From Dickeya dianthicola NCPPB 453 (lineage in GTDB: Bacteria; Pseudomonadota; Gammaproteobacteria; Enterobacterales; Enterobacteriaceae): a stretch of DNA of 64,000 nucleotides. Below, piece after piece: positions 1-7,995 of the stretch. The DNA is taken from the NCBI RefSeq assembly GCF_000365305.1, contig NZ_CM001841.1:3195120-3259119 (forward strand). The letters run 5' to 3'. How positions within the stretch are numbered: the first letter of the stretch is position 1; each line of letters begins with the position of its first letter. The position numbers were made by a program, and so were the translations under genes. The notes below the pieces were generated by a model that made no database searches, was not told the DNA's origin, and worked only from the letters and a program-made list of their open reading frames with translations.

Positions 1-7
1 TATAAAC

Positions 8-1420
8 ATGAATAAAGCAAAAACGACGTTTGTACCCGGCAAGACCGAAAGAAACTCGTCTGATTTGGTCAAAGCGGCGATATCCGGATGGTTAGGCACC
101 GCGCTGGAATTTATGGACTTTCAGTTGTATTCGCTAGGGGCCGCATTGGTTTTTCATGAAATATTTTTTCCCGAGCAATCCGCCACCATAGCGTTAATTC
201 TGGCGATGGGTACCTACGGCGCAGGCTATATTGCTCGTATTATCGGCGCCTTTGTGTTCGGCAGAATGGGTGATGCCATCGGCAGAAAAAAGGTCCTGTT
301 TATTACTATCACCATGATGGGGGTCTGCACCACGTTGATTGGCGTCTTACCCACCTATGCACAGATCGGTATTTTTGCACCGCTGCTGCTGGTCATGTTG
401 CGCATTATTCAGGGGCTGGGCGCCGGGGCGGAAATTTCCGGCGCCGGAACCATGCTGGCGGAATATGCCCCCAGAGGTAAACGCGGCATCATCTCTTCGC
501 TGGTCGCTATGGGCACCAACTGCGGCACCCTGAGCGCCACCGGCATCTGGGCCACCATGTTTTTCCTGCTCGACAGAGAGCAGTTGCTGGCCTGGGGCTG
601 GCGCATTCCTTTCCTGGCCAGCGCCATTGTGATGGTCTTCGCCATTTGGCTGCGTATGAACCTGAAAGAAAGCCCGGTGTTTGAACAGGTGAGTGAAACA
701 CCTGCCGACGCCAATACCGTCATGACAAGCCAGCACAAATCCCTGACTGCAATGTTGGGCAGTAAATCATTCTGGCTGGCGACCGGATTACGTTTTGGTC
801 AGGCCGGTAATTCCGGATTGATTCAAACGTTTCTGGCAGGTTATCTGGTGCAAAGTTTGTTATTTGAAAAACGTATTCCGACCGATGCATTAATGTTAAG
901 TTCGATTATAGGCTTTATTACCATCCCGCTATTAGGCTGGCTTTCAGATAAATTCGGCCGTCGTCTTCCCTATATTATTATGAATATTTCCGCCATGTTA
1001 TTGGCCTACCCCACGTTATCGATTATCGTCAATAAAGACATGGGCGTCAGCGCCATTATTGCCGGCATCATTATTATTCATAATATCGCAGTGCTGGGCC
1101 TATTCGCGCTGGAAAATATCACCCTGGCCGAACTGTTCGGCTCGCGCAACCGTTTTACACAAATGGCGATTGCCAAAGAAGCCGGCGGTTTGATTGCGGT
1201 TGGATTAGGCCCGGTATTGGCAGGTATTTTCTGTAATATGGTCGGCTCCTGGTGGCCGATTGTCGTGATGCTAATCATCTATTCCTGTATTGGACTCTTC
1301 ACCGCCATCGCCATGCCGGAAGTCAAGGATCGTGATTTGAGCGCGCCGGAGGATGCGACCGATATTCACACCGCGCGTCACGCGATTATTTCATCGCAAG
1401 ATCAATACCGGGGTTTCTGA
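8..1420 (+). CDS. MFS transporter, metabolite:H+ symporter (MHS) type
   Basis: A 470-residue inner-membrane protein with about 12 hydrophobic segments. The first cytoplasmic loop carries the MFS signature GRMGDAIGRKK (residues 85-95), and a matching LSDKFGRR loop follows the central segment. The overall pattern (GWLGTALEFMDFQLY near the N-terminus, RIIQGLGAGAEISGAG in the first half) is that of the MHS subfamily, which takes up organic acids, betaines or shikimate with protons. The substrate cannot be read from sequence. It is followed 226 bp downstream by a GntR regulator in the same direction, a common arrangement for a substrate-inducible importer. Whether it serves the neighbouring histidine pathway is unknown. 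The ATG is only 7 bases from the window edge, so its promoter is not seen. Confidence 0.85.
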   Translation: MNKAKTTFVPGKTERNSSDLVKAAISGWLGTALEFMDFQLYSLGAALVFHEIFFPEQSATIALILAMGTYGAGYIARIIGAFVFGRMGDAIGRKKVLFITITMMGVCTTLIGVLPTYAQIGIFAPLLLVMLRIIQGLGAGAEISGAGTMLAEYAPRGKRGIISSLVAMGTNCGTLSATGIWATMFFLLDREQLLAWGWRIPFLASAIVMVFAIWLRMNLKESPVFEQVSETPADANTVMTSQHKSLTAMLGSKSFWLATGLRFGQAGNSGLIQTFLAGYLVQSLLFEKRIPTDALMLSSIIGFITIPLLGWLSDKFGRRLPYIIMNISAMLLAYPTLSIIVNKDMGVSAIIAGIIIIHNIAVLGLFALENITLAELFGSRNRFTQMAIAKEAGGLIAVGLGPVLAGIFCNMVGSWWPIVVMLIIYSCIGLFTAIAMPEVKDRDLSAPEDATDIHTARHAIISSQDQYRGF

Positions 1421-1521
1421 ACAAGGGTTTCTGAACACAAGTTTTCTGAACCATGACATTATCTCATGCTGCGTTACCCCGTCGGCTGCGATCTGCCCGC
1501 TGACAGCCGTGTTGTTCGATA

Positions 1522-1552
1522 CGCACAGGCCGACAACTCGCCGGCCTGTGCG
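1522..1552. other. Hairpin between MFS gene and GntR gene
   Basis: An 11-bp perfect inverted repeat, CGCACAGGCCG and CGGCCTGTGCG, with a 9-nt loop. No T-run follows, so it may be a weak terminator of the transporter gene or a structured spacer. The 226-bp gap also holds three near-copies of GTTTCTGAAC at about 1410-1452, straddling the stop codon. Confidence 0.5.
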
Positions 1553-1646
1553 ATATTCACCCGCCGGGAAAATGACGCGCATTATGGATAAGGCGTCGGC
1601 TAACCATGTATCATGATGACAAATGGCTTAAATACACCACGGATGC

Positions 1647-2351
1647 ATGGATAACTACTCTCAAACCAACAGCAACTCTCAAATCAACAGCAACGAGCCG
1701 GTTAATCAGCAGATCTACCGCGTATTGCGCAAAGACATCGTGGAATGCACGATCCCACCCGGCAAACTTTTGTCTGAAAAGGAAATTTCAACGCGTTTTT
1801 CCGTCTCCCGCCAACCGGTGCGGGAAGCGTTCATCAAACTGGCGGAAGCCGGGCTGGTGCAGATTCTGCCGCAACGCGGCACGTTCGTGATGAAGATTTC
1901 CGAACAGCGTGTGGCCGATGCCCGTTTTATCCGTCAGGCGCTGGAATGCGCCATCGTCCGCCGTGCCGCCGACTACATCACCGATGAACAACTGCTGATG
2001 CTGGAACACAATCTGCGGCGCCAGGAACTGGCAGCCCAGAGCGAGCAGATACGTGAATTTCTCAGTCTGGATGACGATTTCCATCAGTTGCTGACGCTGA
2101 TAGCCAAATGCCCGCTGGCCTGGGAAACCATCGAATCCATCAAAGCCACGATGGACAGGGTGCGTTTCCTGAGTCTCAGTCAGGTGTCGCCGCCGGCCAG
2201 TCTGATTCAGCAGCACTATGTGATTTTCAACGGATTAAAGACCCGCGATGCGGATGCGGCGGAAAAAGCGATGAGCGGGCATCTGCAGGAAATGATTCAT
2301 TCCATTACCCCCATCGCCGAACAGAATCGGGACTGGTTCGAACTGCCTTAA
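1647..2351 (+). CDS. GntR-family (FadR/FCD type) transcriptional regulator
   Basis: A 234-residue DNA-binding regulator. The winged helix-turn-helix spans about residues 20-87, with the typical GntR core SRQPVREAFIKLAEAGLV followed by the wing QRGTFV. The remaining 140 residues are helical and acidic in the pattern of an FCD ligand-binding domain, including a conserved histidine-rich DDDFHQLL segment. It probably senses the substrate of the upstream MFS transporter; this is inferred only from adjacency. The N-terminus before the HTH is unusually Asn/Ser/Gln rich (about 18 residues). The chosen ATG has no strong ribosome site, so the true start could be slightly different. It converges on hutU across a terminator-like hairpin. 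Confidence 0.85.
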   Translation: MDNYSQTNSNSQINSNEPVNQQIYRVLRKDIVECTIPPGKLLSEKEISTRFSVSRQPVREAFIKLAEAGLVQILPQRGTFVMKISEQRVADARFIRQALECAIVRRAADYITDEQLLMLEHNLRRQELAAQSEQIREFLSLDDDFHQLLTLIAKCPLAWETIESIKATMDRVRFLSLSQVSPPASLIQQHYVIFNGLKTRDADAAEKAMSGHLQEMIHSITPIAEQNRDWFELP

Positions 2352-2376
2352 GCCGGTGACTGTGCCGGAACATGCT

Positions 2377-2396
2377 GAGCCGCCAGGCGGCGGCTC
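2377..2396 (+). terminator. Terminator-like hairpin after the GntR gene
   Basis: An 8-bp stem GAGCCGCC / GGCGGCTC with a 4-nt loop, followed within 20 nt by T-rich sequence (GTTTTTGTTTTTCC). It lies 25 bp after the GntR stop codon and reads well as a rho-independent terminator on the + strand. Confidence 0.55.
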
Positions 2397-2409
2397 CACT
2401 ATGTTTTTG

Positions 2410-2473
2410 TTTTTCCTCGGTTGCGTTTTTCCTCGGTTACGCTTTCCCTCGGTTACGTTTATCCTCAGTGCGG
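2410..2473. repeat. Four tandem 16-bp repeats at the hutU 3' end
   Basis: Units TTTTTCCTCGGTTGCG, TTTTTCCTCGGTTACG, CTTTCCCTCGGTTACG and a degenerate TTTATCCTCAGTGCGG follow each other without gap, ending 1 base before the hutU stop codon. The first two differ by one base. The T-runs overlap the tail of the preceding terminator hairpin. Confidence 0.8.
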
Positions 2474-2474
2474 T

Positions 2475-4166
2475 CTATTTCACCATCGGCAAATTCAACT
2501 GATGCGCTGCCGCGCAGGCTTTGGCGGCGTCGTAGCCGGCGTCGGCGTGGCGCATCACCCCGGTGGCCGGATCATTCCACAGCACCCGCGCCAGCCGGGC
2601 GTCGGCCTGTTCGCTGCCGTCGCAGACGATCACCATCCCGGCATGCTGGGAAAAGCCCATGCCGACGCCACCGCCGTGGTGCAAACTCACCCAGGTGGCG
2701 CCGCCCGCGGTATTCAGCAACGCGTTGAGCAGCGGCCAGTCCGACACCGCGTCCGAGCCGTCCTGCATCGCTTCCGTTTCCCGATTCGGCGATGCCACCG
2801 AGCCGCAGTCCAGATGGTCGCGGCCGATAACGATCGGCGCTTTCAGCTCACCGTTGCGCACCATCTCATTGAACGCCAGCCCGGCCACATGCCGCTCCCC
2901 CAGCCCCAGCCAGCAGATGCGCGACGGCAGCCCCTGAAAAGCGATGCGCTCGCGCGCCATGTCCAGCCAGCGGTGCAGGTGATGGTTATCCGGGAACAGT
3001 TCCTTCAGTTTGGCGTCGGTCTTGTCGATGTCTTGCGGATCGCCGGACAGCGCCACCCAGCGGAACGGCCCTTTGCCTTCGCAAAACAGCGGGCGGATAT
3101 AGGCCGGGACGAAGCCGGGGAAATCGAAGGCGTTACGCACGCCTTCATCAAGCGCGCGCTGGCGGATATTGTTGCCGTAATCCACGGTGGGCACGCCCAT
3201 GTGGCAAAAATCCAGCATCGCCTGCACATGCACCGCCATTGAGGCGCAAGCGGCTTTCATTACCGCCTCCGGGTTGCTGATGCGCTCTTGTTGCCAGCGC
3301 GCCACGCTCCAGCCCGCCGGCAGGTAGCCGTTGAGCGGGTCGTGGGCGGAGGTTTGATCGGTGACGATATCCGGTTTCATGCCGCCGGCGTTGGCGCGTT
3401 TCACCAGTTCCGGCAGCACCTCGGCGGCGTTGCCGAGCAGGCCGACAGAGATAGCTTTCTTCTGCGCGGCGGCCTCGGCGATCATCGCCAGCGCCTCGTC
3501 AATACGGGTGGCTTTATAGTCGAGATAGCGGGTACGCAGCCGGAAATCGATGCGGGATTCCTGACACTCCACCGCCAGCACCGACGCCCCGGCCAGCACG
3601 CCGGCCAGCGGCTGAGCGCCGCCCATGCCGCCAAGACCGGCGGTGAGGATCCATTTGCCGCTCAAATCGCCGTGATAGTGCTGACGGCCGGCTTCGGCGA
3701 AGGTTTCATAGGTGCCCTGCACGATGCCCTGCGCGCCGATGTAAATCCACGATCCGGCGGTCATCTGGCCGTACATCATCAGCCCGGCTTTATCCAGTTC
3801 ATGGAAGTGTTCCCAGGTGGCCCAGTGCGGCACCAGATTAGAGTTGGCGATCAACACGCGCGGGGCGTCGGCGTGGGTGCGGAACACCCCGACCGGCTTG
3901 CCGGACTGCACCAGCAGGGTTTCATCCGCTTTCAACTGACGCAGGCTCGCCAGAATGGCGTCGAAGCAGTCCCAGTTGCGGGCGGCCTTGCCGATGCCGC
4001 CGTACACCACCAGATCCTCCGGACGCTCGGCCACATCCGGGTCGAGATTGTTCTGGATCATGCGGTAGGCGGCTTCGATCAGCCAGTTTTCACAATGCAA
4101 TTCGGTGCCGTGCGGCGCACGGACAACACGGGCAACAGCGGAAGTCGTTGAAGAAGAGGTGGTCAT
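2475..4166 (-). CDS. hutU: Urocanate hydratase
   Basis: Second enzyme of histidine degradation: hydrates urocanate to 4-imidazolone-5-propionate using tightly bound NAD+. The 563-residue protein has the usual family length. It carries the glycine-rich NAD-binding stretch [13 protein letters not shown] (residues 177-189) and the catalytic segment [11 protein letters not shown], whose Cys418 corresponds by position to the reactive Cys410 known in Pseudomonas putida. The open frame extends upstream, but the ATG at 4166 is preceded by AAGGAA and begins the region conserved in the family. It lies 13 bp after hutH on the same strand and is surely cotranscribed with it. Expression should be controlled by HutC through the operators upstream of hutH. 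Confidence 0.97.
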   Translation of the reverse strand: MTTSSSTTSAVARVVRAPHGTELHCENWLIEAAYRMIQNNLDPDVAERPEDLVVYGGIGKAARNWDCFDAILASLRQLKADETLLVQSGKPVGVFRTHADAPRVLIANSNLVPHWATWEHFHELDKAGLMMYGQMTAGSWIYIGAQGIVQGTYETFAEAGRQHYHGDLSGKWILTAGLGGMGGAQPLAGVLAGASVLAVECQESRIDFRLRTRYLDYKATRIDEALAMIAEAAAQKKAISVGLLGNAAEVLPELVKRANAGGMKPDIVTDQTSAHDPLNGYLPAGWSVARWQQERISNPEAVMKAACASMAVHVQAMLDFCHMGVPTVDYGNNIRQRALDEGVRNAFDFPGFVPAYIRPLFCEGKGPFRWVALSGDPQDIDKTDAKLKELFPDNHHLHRWLDMARERIAFQGLPSRICWLGLGERHVAGLAFNEMVRNGELKAPIVIGRDHLDCGSVASPNRETEAMQDGSDAVSDWPLLNALLNTAGGATWVSLHHGGGVGMGFSQHAGMVIVCDGSEQADARLARVLWNDPATGVMRHADAGYDAAKACAAAHQLNLPMVK

Positions 4167-4179
4167 GACAGATTCCTTA

Positions 4180-5736
4180 TCAAACAGACGCCGGGTTAAC
4201 GGCATAACTGGGCAACAATGCGGTGATGACGGCAGGCCAGCGCTCACGGCTGGCCCACTGGCGCATCAGGTCAATATCGGTCGCCATCAGGCGGTCGTGG
4301 TCCAGAAACGCCACCTGTGTACGCACCTGCGCCAGTTCGCATTCCAGCAACGACGAGCTTTTCAGCGGACGATGAAAATCGATGCCTTGGGCGGCGGCCA
4401 TCGCTTCAATCCCCACCACGGCGGCGGTGTTAAAGCACATGCTGCCGAGACGGCGGGCGGCGTAGGTCGCCATCGACACATGATCCTCCTGATTGGCGGA
4501 GGTAGGCAGGCTGTCCACGCTGCTGGGGTGGGCCAGCGACTTGTTTTCCGACGCCAGCGCGGCGGCGGTCACCTGGGCTATCATGAAGCCGGAGTTGACG
4601 CCGCCGTCGTTCACCAGAAACGGCGGCAACCCGGACAGCGTGCTGTCGAGCAGCAGCGCCATGCGCCGCTCGGAAATGGCGCCGATTTCCGCCACCGCCA
4701 GCGCGATGATGTCGGCGGCGAACGCCACCGGCTCGGCGTGAAAATTGCCGCCGGAGATCACCTCGTCGGTTTCCGGAAACACCAGCGGGTTATCCGATGC
4801 GGCGTTGGCTTCGATGCGCAGCACGTGGGCGGCGTGCTGTAGATTGTCCAGACACGCGCCCATCACCTGCGGCACGCAGCGAATCGAGTACGGGTCCTGC
4901 ACCCGACCGCAGTGGGTATGTGACTGCAAAATCTCGCTGTCCGTCAGCAAGCTACTGACCGCCGCCGCCACCGCCATCTGCCCGTGCTGACCGCGCGCCT
5001 GATGGATGCGGGCATCGAACGGCTTCACCGAGCCTTTGACTGCTTCCAGCGACAGCGCGCCGGCCACCAGCCCGGCGGCAAACACGTTCTCGGCCTCGAA
5101 CAGCCCGCGCAGCGCCAGCGCGGTGGACACCTGGGTGCCGTTGAGCAGCGCCAGCCCCTCTTTCGGCCCCAGCACCAGCGGTTCGACGCCGGCCCGCGCC
5201 AGCCCGTCGGCCGCCGGGATCAGCACACCGTCGACCCGCGCCTGCCCTTCGCCCAGCAGCAGCAGCGACAGGTGCGCCAGCGGCGCCAAATCGCCGCTGG
5301 CGCCCACCGAGCCTTTCTCCGGAATGCAGGGCATCACCCCGGCGTTAAACAGCGCCAGCAAGGTGTCGATCACCTGCAACCGCACCCCGGAATGCCCGCG
5401 CGCCAGGCTAATCACCTTGGTCGCCATCACCAGACGCAGCACGTTATCCGCCAACAGGTCGCCGATACCGACGCTGTGCGACAGCACCAGATTGCGTTGC
5501 AGCTCCGCCAGCCTGTCCGCCGGAATGCGGGTCTGGGCCAGCTTGCCGAAACCGGTGTTGATGCCGTAGACCACCCGGTCCTGACGCACAATGCGCTGCA
5601 CCGTTTCCTGCGCCGCCGCCGCCGCCGCGCGCGCCTGTGCCGCCAGCGTCAAGGTGACATTGCCCTGATAAACAGCGCGCAGCGTGGCGAGATCCACCGC
5701 GCCGGGCGTCAGGCAATAGCTTCGGGTTTGTGACAT
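4180..5736 (-). CDS. hutH: Histidine ammonia-lyase
   Basis: First committed enzyme: converts L-histidine to trans-urocanate and ammonia. The 518-residue protein contains the complete MIO-forming site [14 protein letters not shown] (Ala146-Ser147-Gly148 cyclise into the electrophilic cofactor). Other catalytic residues are present: Tyr57 in YGINTGFG, Asn199 in NGTQ, Tyr283 and Arg286 in QDPYSIR, Phe332 in GGNFHAE, and Glu417 in NQEDHVSM. The ATG at 5736 is chosen over an upstream in-frame start because it follows an AGGAT ribosome site and matches the family N-terminus. First gene of hutHU, with a HutC-type operator 10 bp upstream of the start codon and another 256 bp upstream. Contrast with the paralogue at 7974-9560, which lacks the MIO triplet. 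Confidence 0.97.
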   Translation of the reverse strand: MSQTRSYCLTPGAVDLATLRAVYQGNVTLTLAAQARAAAAAAQETVQRIVRQDRVVYGINTGFGKLAQTRIPADRLAELQRNLVLSHSVGIGDLLADNVLRLVMATKVISLARGHSGVRLQVIDTLLALFNAGVMPCIPEKGSVGASGDLAPLAHLSLLLLGEGQARVDGVLIPAADGLARAGVEPLVLGPKEGLALLNGTQVSTALALRGLFEAENVFAAGLVAGALSLEAVKGSVKPFDARIHQARGQHGQMAVAAAVSSLLTDSEILQSHTHCGRVQDPYSIRCVPQVMGACLDNLQHAAHVLRIEANAASDNPLVFPETDEVISGGNFHAEPVAFAADIIALAVAEIGAISERRMALLLDSTLSGLPPFLVNDGGVNSGFMIAQVTAAALASENKSLAHPSSVDSLPTSANQEDHVSMATYAARRLGSMCFNTAAVVGIEAMAAAQGIDFHRPLKSSSLLECELAQVRTQVAFLDHDRLMATDIDLMRQWASRERWPAVITALLPSYAVNPASV

Positions 5737-5745
5737 ATATCTAAT

Positions 5746-5759
5746 CCTGTATAGACAAG
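5746..5759. promoter_or_regulatory. HutC-type operator, proximal to hutH
   Basis: CCTGTATAGACAAG, one mismatch from the complement of CTTGTCTATACAAG found at 5992 and 23190. It sits 10 bp upstream of the hutH ATG, just beyond the ribosome site, so a repressor bound here would act on elongating polymerase or a proximal promoter. Confidence 0.7.
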
Positions 5760-5829
5760 TAGAACTCAAAAAATCCGGCTGACGCCTTTTCCATTATCCA
5801 GCCGGTACGCATGTCTCATCTTGCATATC

Positions 5830-5869
5830 CCCGACAGGCGCGCCGCTCAATGCGCCAATGCCTGTCGGG
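5830..5869. other. Stem-loop in the hutH leader between two operators
   Basis: CCCGACAGGC at 5830-5839 pairs perfectly with GCCTGTCGGG at 5860-5869; inside, GGCGC and GCGCC can extend the structure. No T-run follows in either direction. The 455-bp stretch 5737-6191 holds only this hairpin and the two operators; I see no gene in it. Confidence 0.7.
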
Positions 5870-5991
5870 TTTCACTGCGAATCTCTGCCGTCACCCTCAC
5901 GTTCAACACCATCAATCCCGGCGAGGTTTTAAGGGTATAGTCTCTCAGTCAGGGAAAATCCACCGCCACATCGGTTTTACCAGTGTATAGT

Positions 5992-6005
5992 CTTGTCTAT
6001 ACAAG
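5992..6005. promoter_or_regulatory. HutC-type operator, distal hutHU site
   Basis: CTTGTCTATACAAG, a near-perfect palindrome identical over 14 bp to the site in front of hutI (23190-23203). A partial copy (GTGTATAG) lies 12 bp away on the hutH side and could double as a -10 element (TATACA on the minus strand). Confidence 0.8.
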
Positions 6006-6191
6006 CAAGAGCCATGCCAGAGCAGGGAATAACGCAACAACCCGCGCTGCGGTGGGAAAATAGCGGGAACAGGCGGCGGGGATACGCATCCAGCCCGCCA
6101 AAGCGGCGGCAGGTTGCTCCATAACGGTGCGCCCTGCCCTGTTTTCAGCCGCGCCGGCGGCCTCTCGACGTGCGCGGCGCGAGTGATGTCA

Positions 6192-6956
6192 TCAAGCGGT
6201 GCGCAAACCGATAAAACCATAATACTGAGACGGCCCGGTCACCACCTCGGCGCCGGCCTGTTTCAACGGCTCCACTACATCCTCGCCGGAAACGTGGAAC
6301 TGCCATGCCCGGCTGAGCGCCGCGTCGGCATGCTCTTCAGCGGTGAATTGCCCGGCCAACTCGATCGCCGACATAAAGGCGCCGATATCCGGCAGATAAG
6401 CGGTGAAGCCATCGCCTTTCAGCGCGCTGGTGGCGATGCCCAGCCAGTTGCAAATCGACGCTTTAATATGAACCTCTTCGCGGTCCGCCTGACGGGAACG
6501 TTCGATCAGCGCCTGCGTTTCGCTATCCACCAGCCGGTCCGAGACAATCAGCGCCGCGCCCTGTTGCCAGGCCTCCGGCGGGCAATCTTTGTTGACCTGC
6601 CGCAACGGAATATGCGGGTTGATCTCCATCGGATAAATACGACACACCAGCGGGCGCCGCGCATAGATCCGGCAGCGCAGATCGTCATCCAGATGCCGAC
6701 AGGGACCAGGGCTGTAAGCGGCAAAAGTGATCGCGATAAACGCCCGGGTATCGCCGCTGATCACATCACAGGAACGCGACTGAGCATGCTGGCGTTGTTC
6801 CGGTTGTATGCCGATGCCATTTTGCAAAAAACCTTCAGCCAGAATGATGATTTGCCCACCGTCCTGCGCCCATTCTTTCGCTTCAGTCAGGGTCAGGGGA
6901 ACGTGATGACCCGTGCAGCATTTGCCGCACCCCACACAGGAAAACGTTGTATCCAT
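6192..6956 (-). CDS. YkgJ-family cysteine-cluster protein
   Basis: A 254-residue protein beginning with the hallmark CVGCGKCCTGHH (Cys7, Cys10, Cys13, Cys14), followed by PCRHLDDDLRCRIYARRPLVC around residues 88-110 and a further Cys near residue 124. This CxxCxxCC arrangement defines the YkgJ family, thought to bind iron or zinc; the biochemical role is not established. The second half (from about residue 130) has no recognised motif and is longer than in minimal YkgJ proteins. It lies between hutH (same strand, 455 bp downstream) and divergent hutC, so it is embedded in the hut locus, but no operator lies directly at its start. A link with histidine metabolism is only positional. Confidence 0.8.
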   Translation of the reverse strand: MDTTFSCVGCGKCCTGHHVPLTLTEAKEWAQDGGQIIILAEGFLQNGIGIQPEQRQHAQSRSCDVISGDTRAFIAITFAAYSPGPCRHLDDDLRCRIYARRPLVCRIYPMEINPHIPLRQVNKDCPPEAWQQGAALIVSDRLVDSETQALIERSRQADREEVHIKASICNWLGIATSALKGDGFTAYLPDIGAFMSAIELAGQFTAEEHADAALSRAWQFHVSGEDVVEPLKQAGAEVVTGPSQYYGFIGLRTA

Positions 6957-7184
6957 TGATTATCGACTCTTATTTAAACGACACGCTCAAAGCAGGAGTA
7001 AGACGACGAAATTGAAAGCATTATTTGAATTTCGTAAAGATAACGTCAGTATAACGTTAAGGATCGATATTTTGATAACTTTACAAACTACTGGCTACCG
7101 ACCTGTCGTGGGTCGCTGATCAACCGGATGAATCCGCAGGGTCATAGGGAAATCCGGCCATGAGTCACGCGTATCGGCATCACA

Positions 7185-7198
7185 GTTGTCTATACAGG
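7185..7198. promoter_or_regulatory. HutC-type operator in front of hutC
   Basis: GTTGTCTATACAGG, two mismatches from CTTGTCTATACAAG, 53 bp upstream of the proposed hutC start. It suggests autoregulation, as known for HutC proteins. Confidence 0.65.
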
Positions 7199-7251
7199 AT
7201 TGGTCGTTGTTCGCTACACTGCGCCTATCTGTTGCCTTTGAGGATGACGTC

Positions 7252-7995
7252 TTGACCGACTTGCAAACCGCTTCCCAACTTGCCGCCGCCATGAGTGATG
7301 CCCCTGCGCCTATCTACCAGCGGGTAAAACAGGCGATTATCAGCCAGATTCGCAGCGGCGTCTGGCAGTCGCATCAGCGGGTGCCGTCGGAAAGCGAGCT
7401 GGTGAATGAACTGGGCGTCAGCCGTATGACCATCAACCGGGCGTTGCGGGAGCTGACCAGCGAAGGGTTTTTGGTGCGAATGCAAGGCGTGGGCACGTTT
7501 GTGGCGGAACAAAAAGCGCACACCGCGATGCTGGAAGTTCACAACATCGCCGATGAAATCGCCGCCCGCGGTCATCGTCACAGCAGCCGGGTGCTGGTGC
7601 TGGAAACCCTCAGCGCCGACGGCGATCAGGCTGCGCAACTGGATATCTCGCCCGGCCAACCGCTGTTTCATTCGCAAATCGTGCATTATGAAAACGACGT
7701 GCCGGTACAATTGGAAATCCGCTACGTCAATCCGCAGGTAGCGCCGGACTACCTGCAACAGGATTTCACCCGCGATACGCCGCACAGCTACCTGAGCCGG
7801 GTGGCGCCGCTGACCGCCGGCGAGCACCGGGTGGAAGCGGTCGCCGCCGAACCGCGTCGGCGCGACCTGCTGGCGCTGGGCGAGCAGGAACCCTGCCTGC
7901 TGATCCGCCGCCGCACCTGGCACGGCTCACGGGTCGTCACCGCCGCGCGTCTGTTTTATCCCGGTTCCCGCTATCAGCTATTCGGGCGTTTCTGA
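7252..7995 (+). CDS. hutC: Histidine utilisation repressor HutC (GntR/UTRA)
   Basis: GntR-family repressor of the hut genes; family members respond to urocanate. The winged HTH spans about residues 25-85 (core SRMTINRALRELTSEGFLVR, wing GVGTFVAE), followed by a UTRA ligand domain with the usual motifs (PLFHSQIVHYENDVPVQLE, EPCLLIRRRTW, SRYQLFGRF at the C-terminus). I place the start at a TTG (7252) because an AGGA lies 7 nt upstream; the first in-frame ATG in a plausible position (7291) has no ribosome site. The start inside the operator at 7186 is rejected. Product 247 residues. Its last 22 bp overlap the 3' end of the convergent hutH-like gene. Confidence 0.9.
   Translation: MTDLQTASQLAAAMSDAPAPIYQRVKQAIISQIRSGVWQSHQRVPSESELVNELGVSRMTINRALRELTSEGFLVRMQGVGTFVAEQKAHTAMLEVHNIADEIAARGHRHSSRVLVLETLSADGDQAAQLDISPGQPLFHSQIVHYENDVPVQLEIRYVNPQVAPDYLQQDFTRDTPHSYLSRVAPLTAGEHRVEAVAAEPRRRDLLALGEQEPCLLIRRRTWHGSRVVTAARLFYPGSRYQLFGRF

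Noticed and set aside
2410-2473. CRISPR-like array
   Set aside because: Units are contiguous 16-mers without spacers and no cas genes are present; no CRISPR array seen anywhere in the window.
2421-5733. Long + strand reading frames opposite hutU and hutH (for example 2421-3242, 3288-4151, 4984-5733)
   Set aside because: They are antisense shadows caused by high GC and codon bias of the real genes; His/Arg/Gln-rich products without motifs or ribosome sites.
7186-7251. Longer HutC starting at 7186
   Set aside because: This start lies inside the operator and lacks a ribosome site; the TTG at 7252 is better placed.
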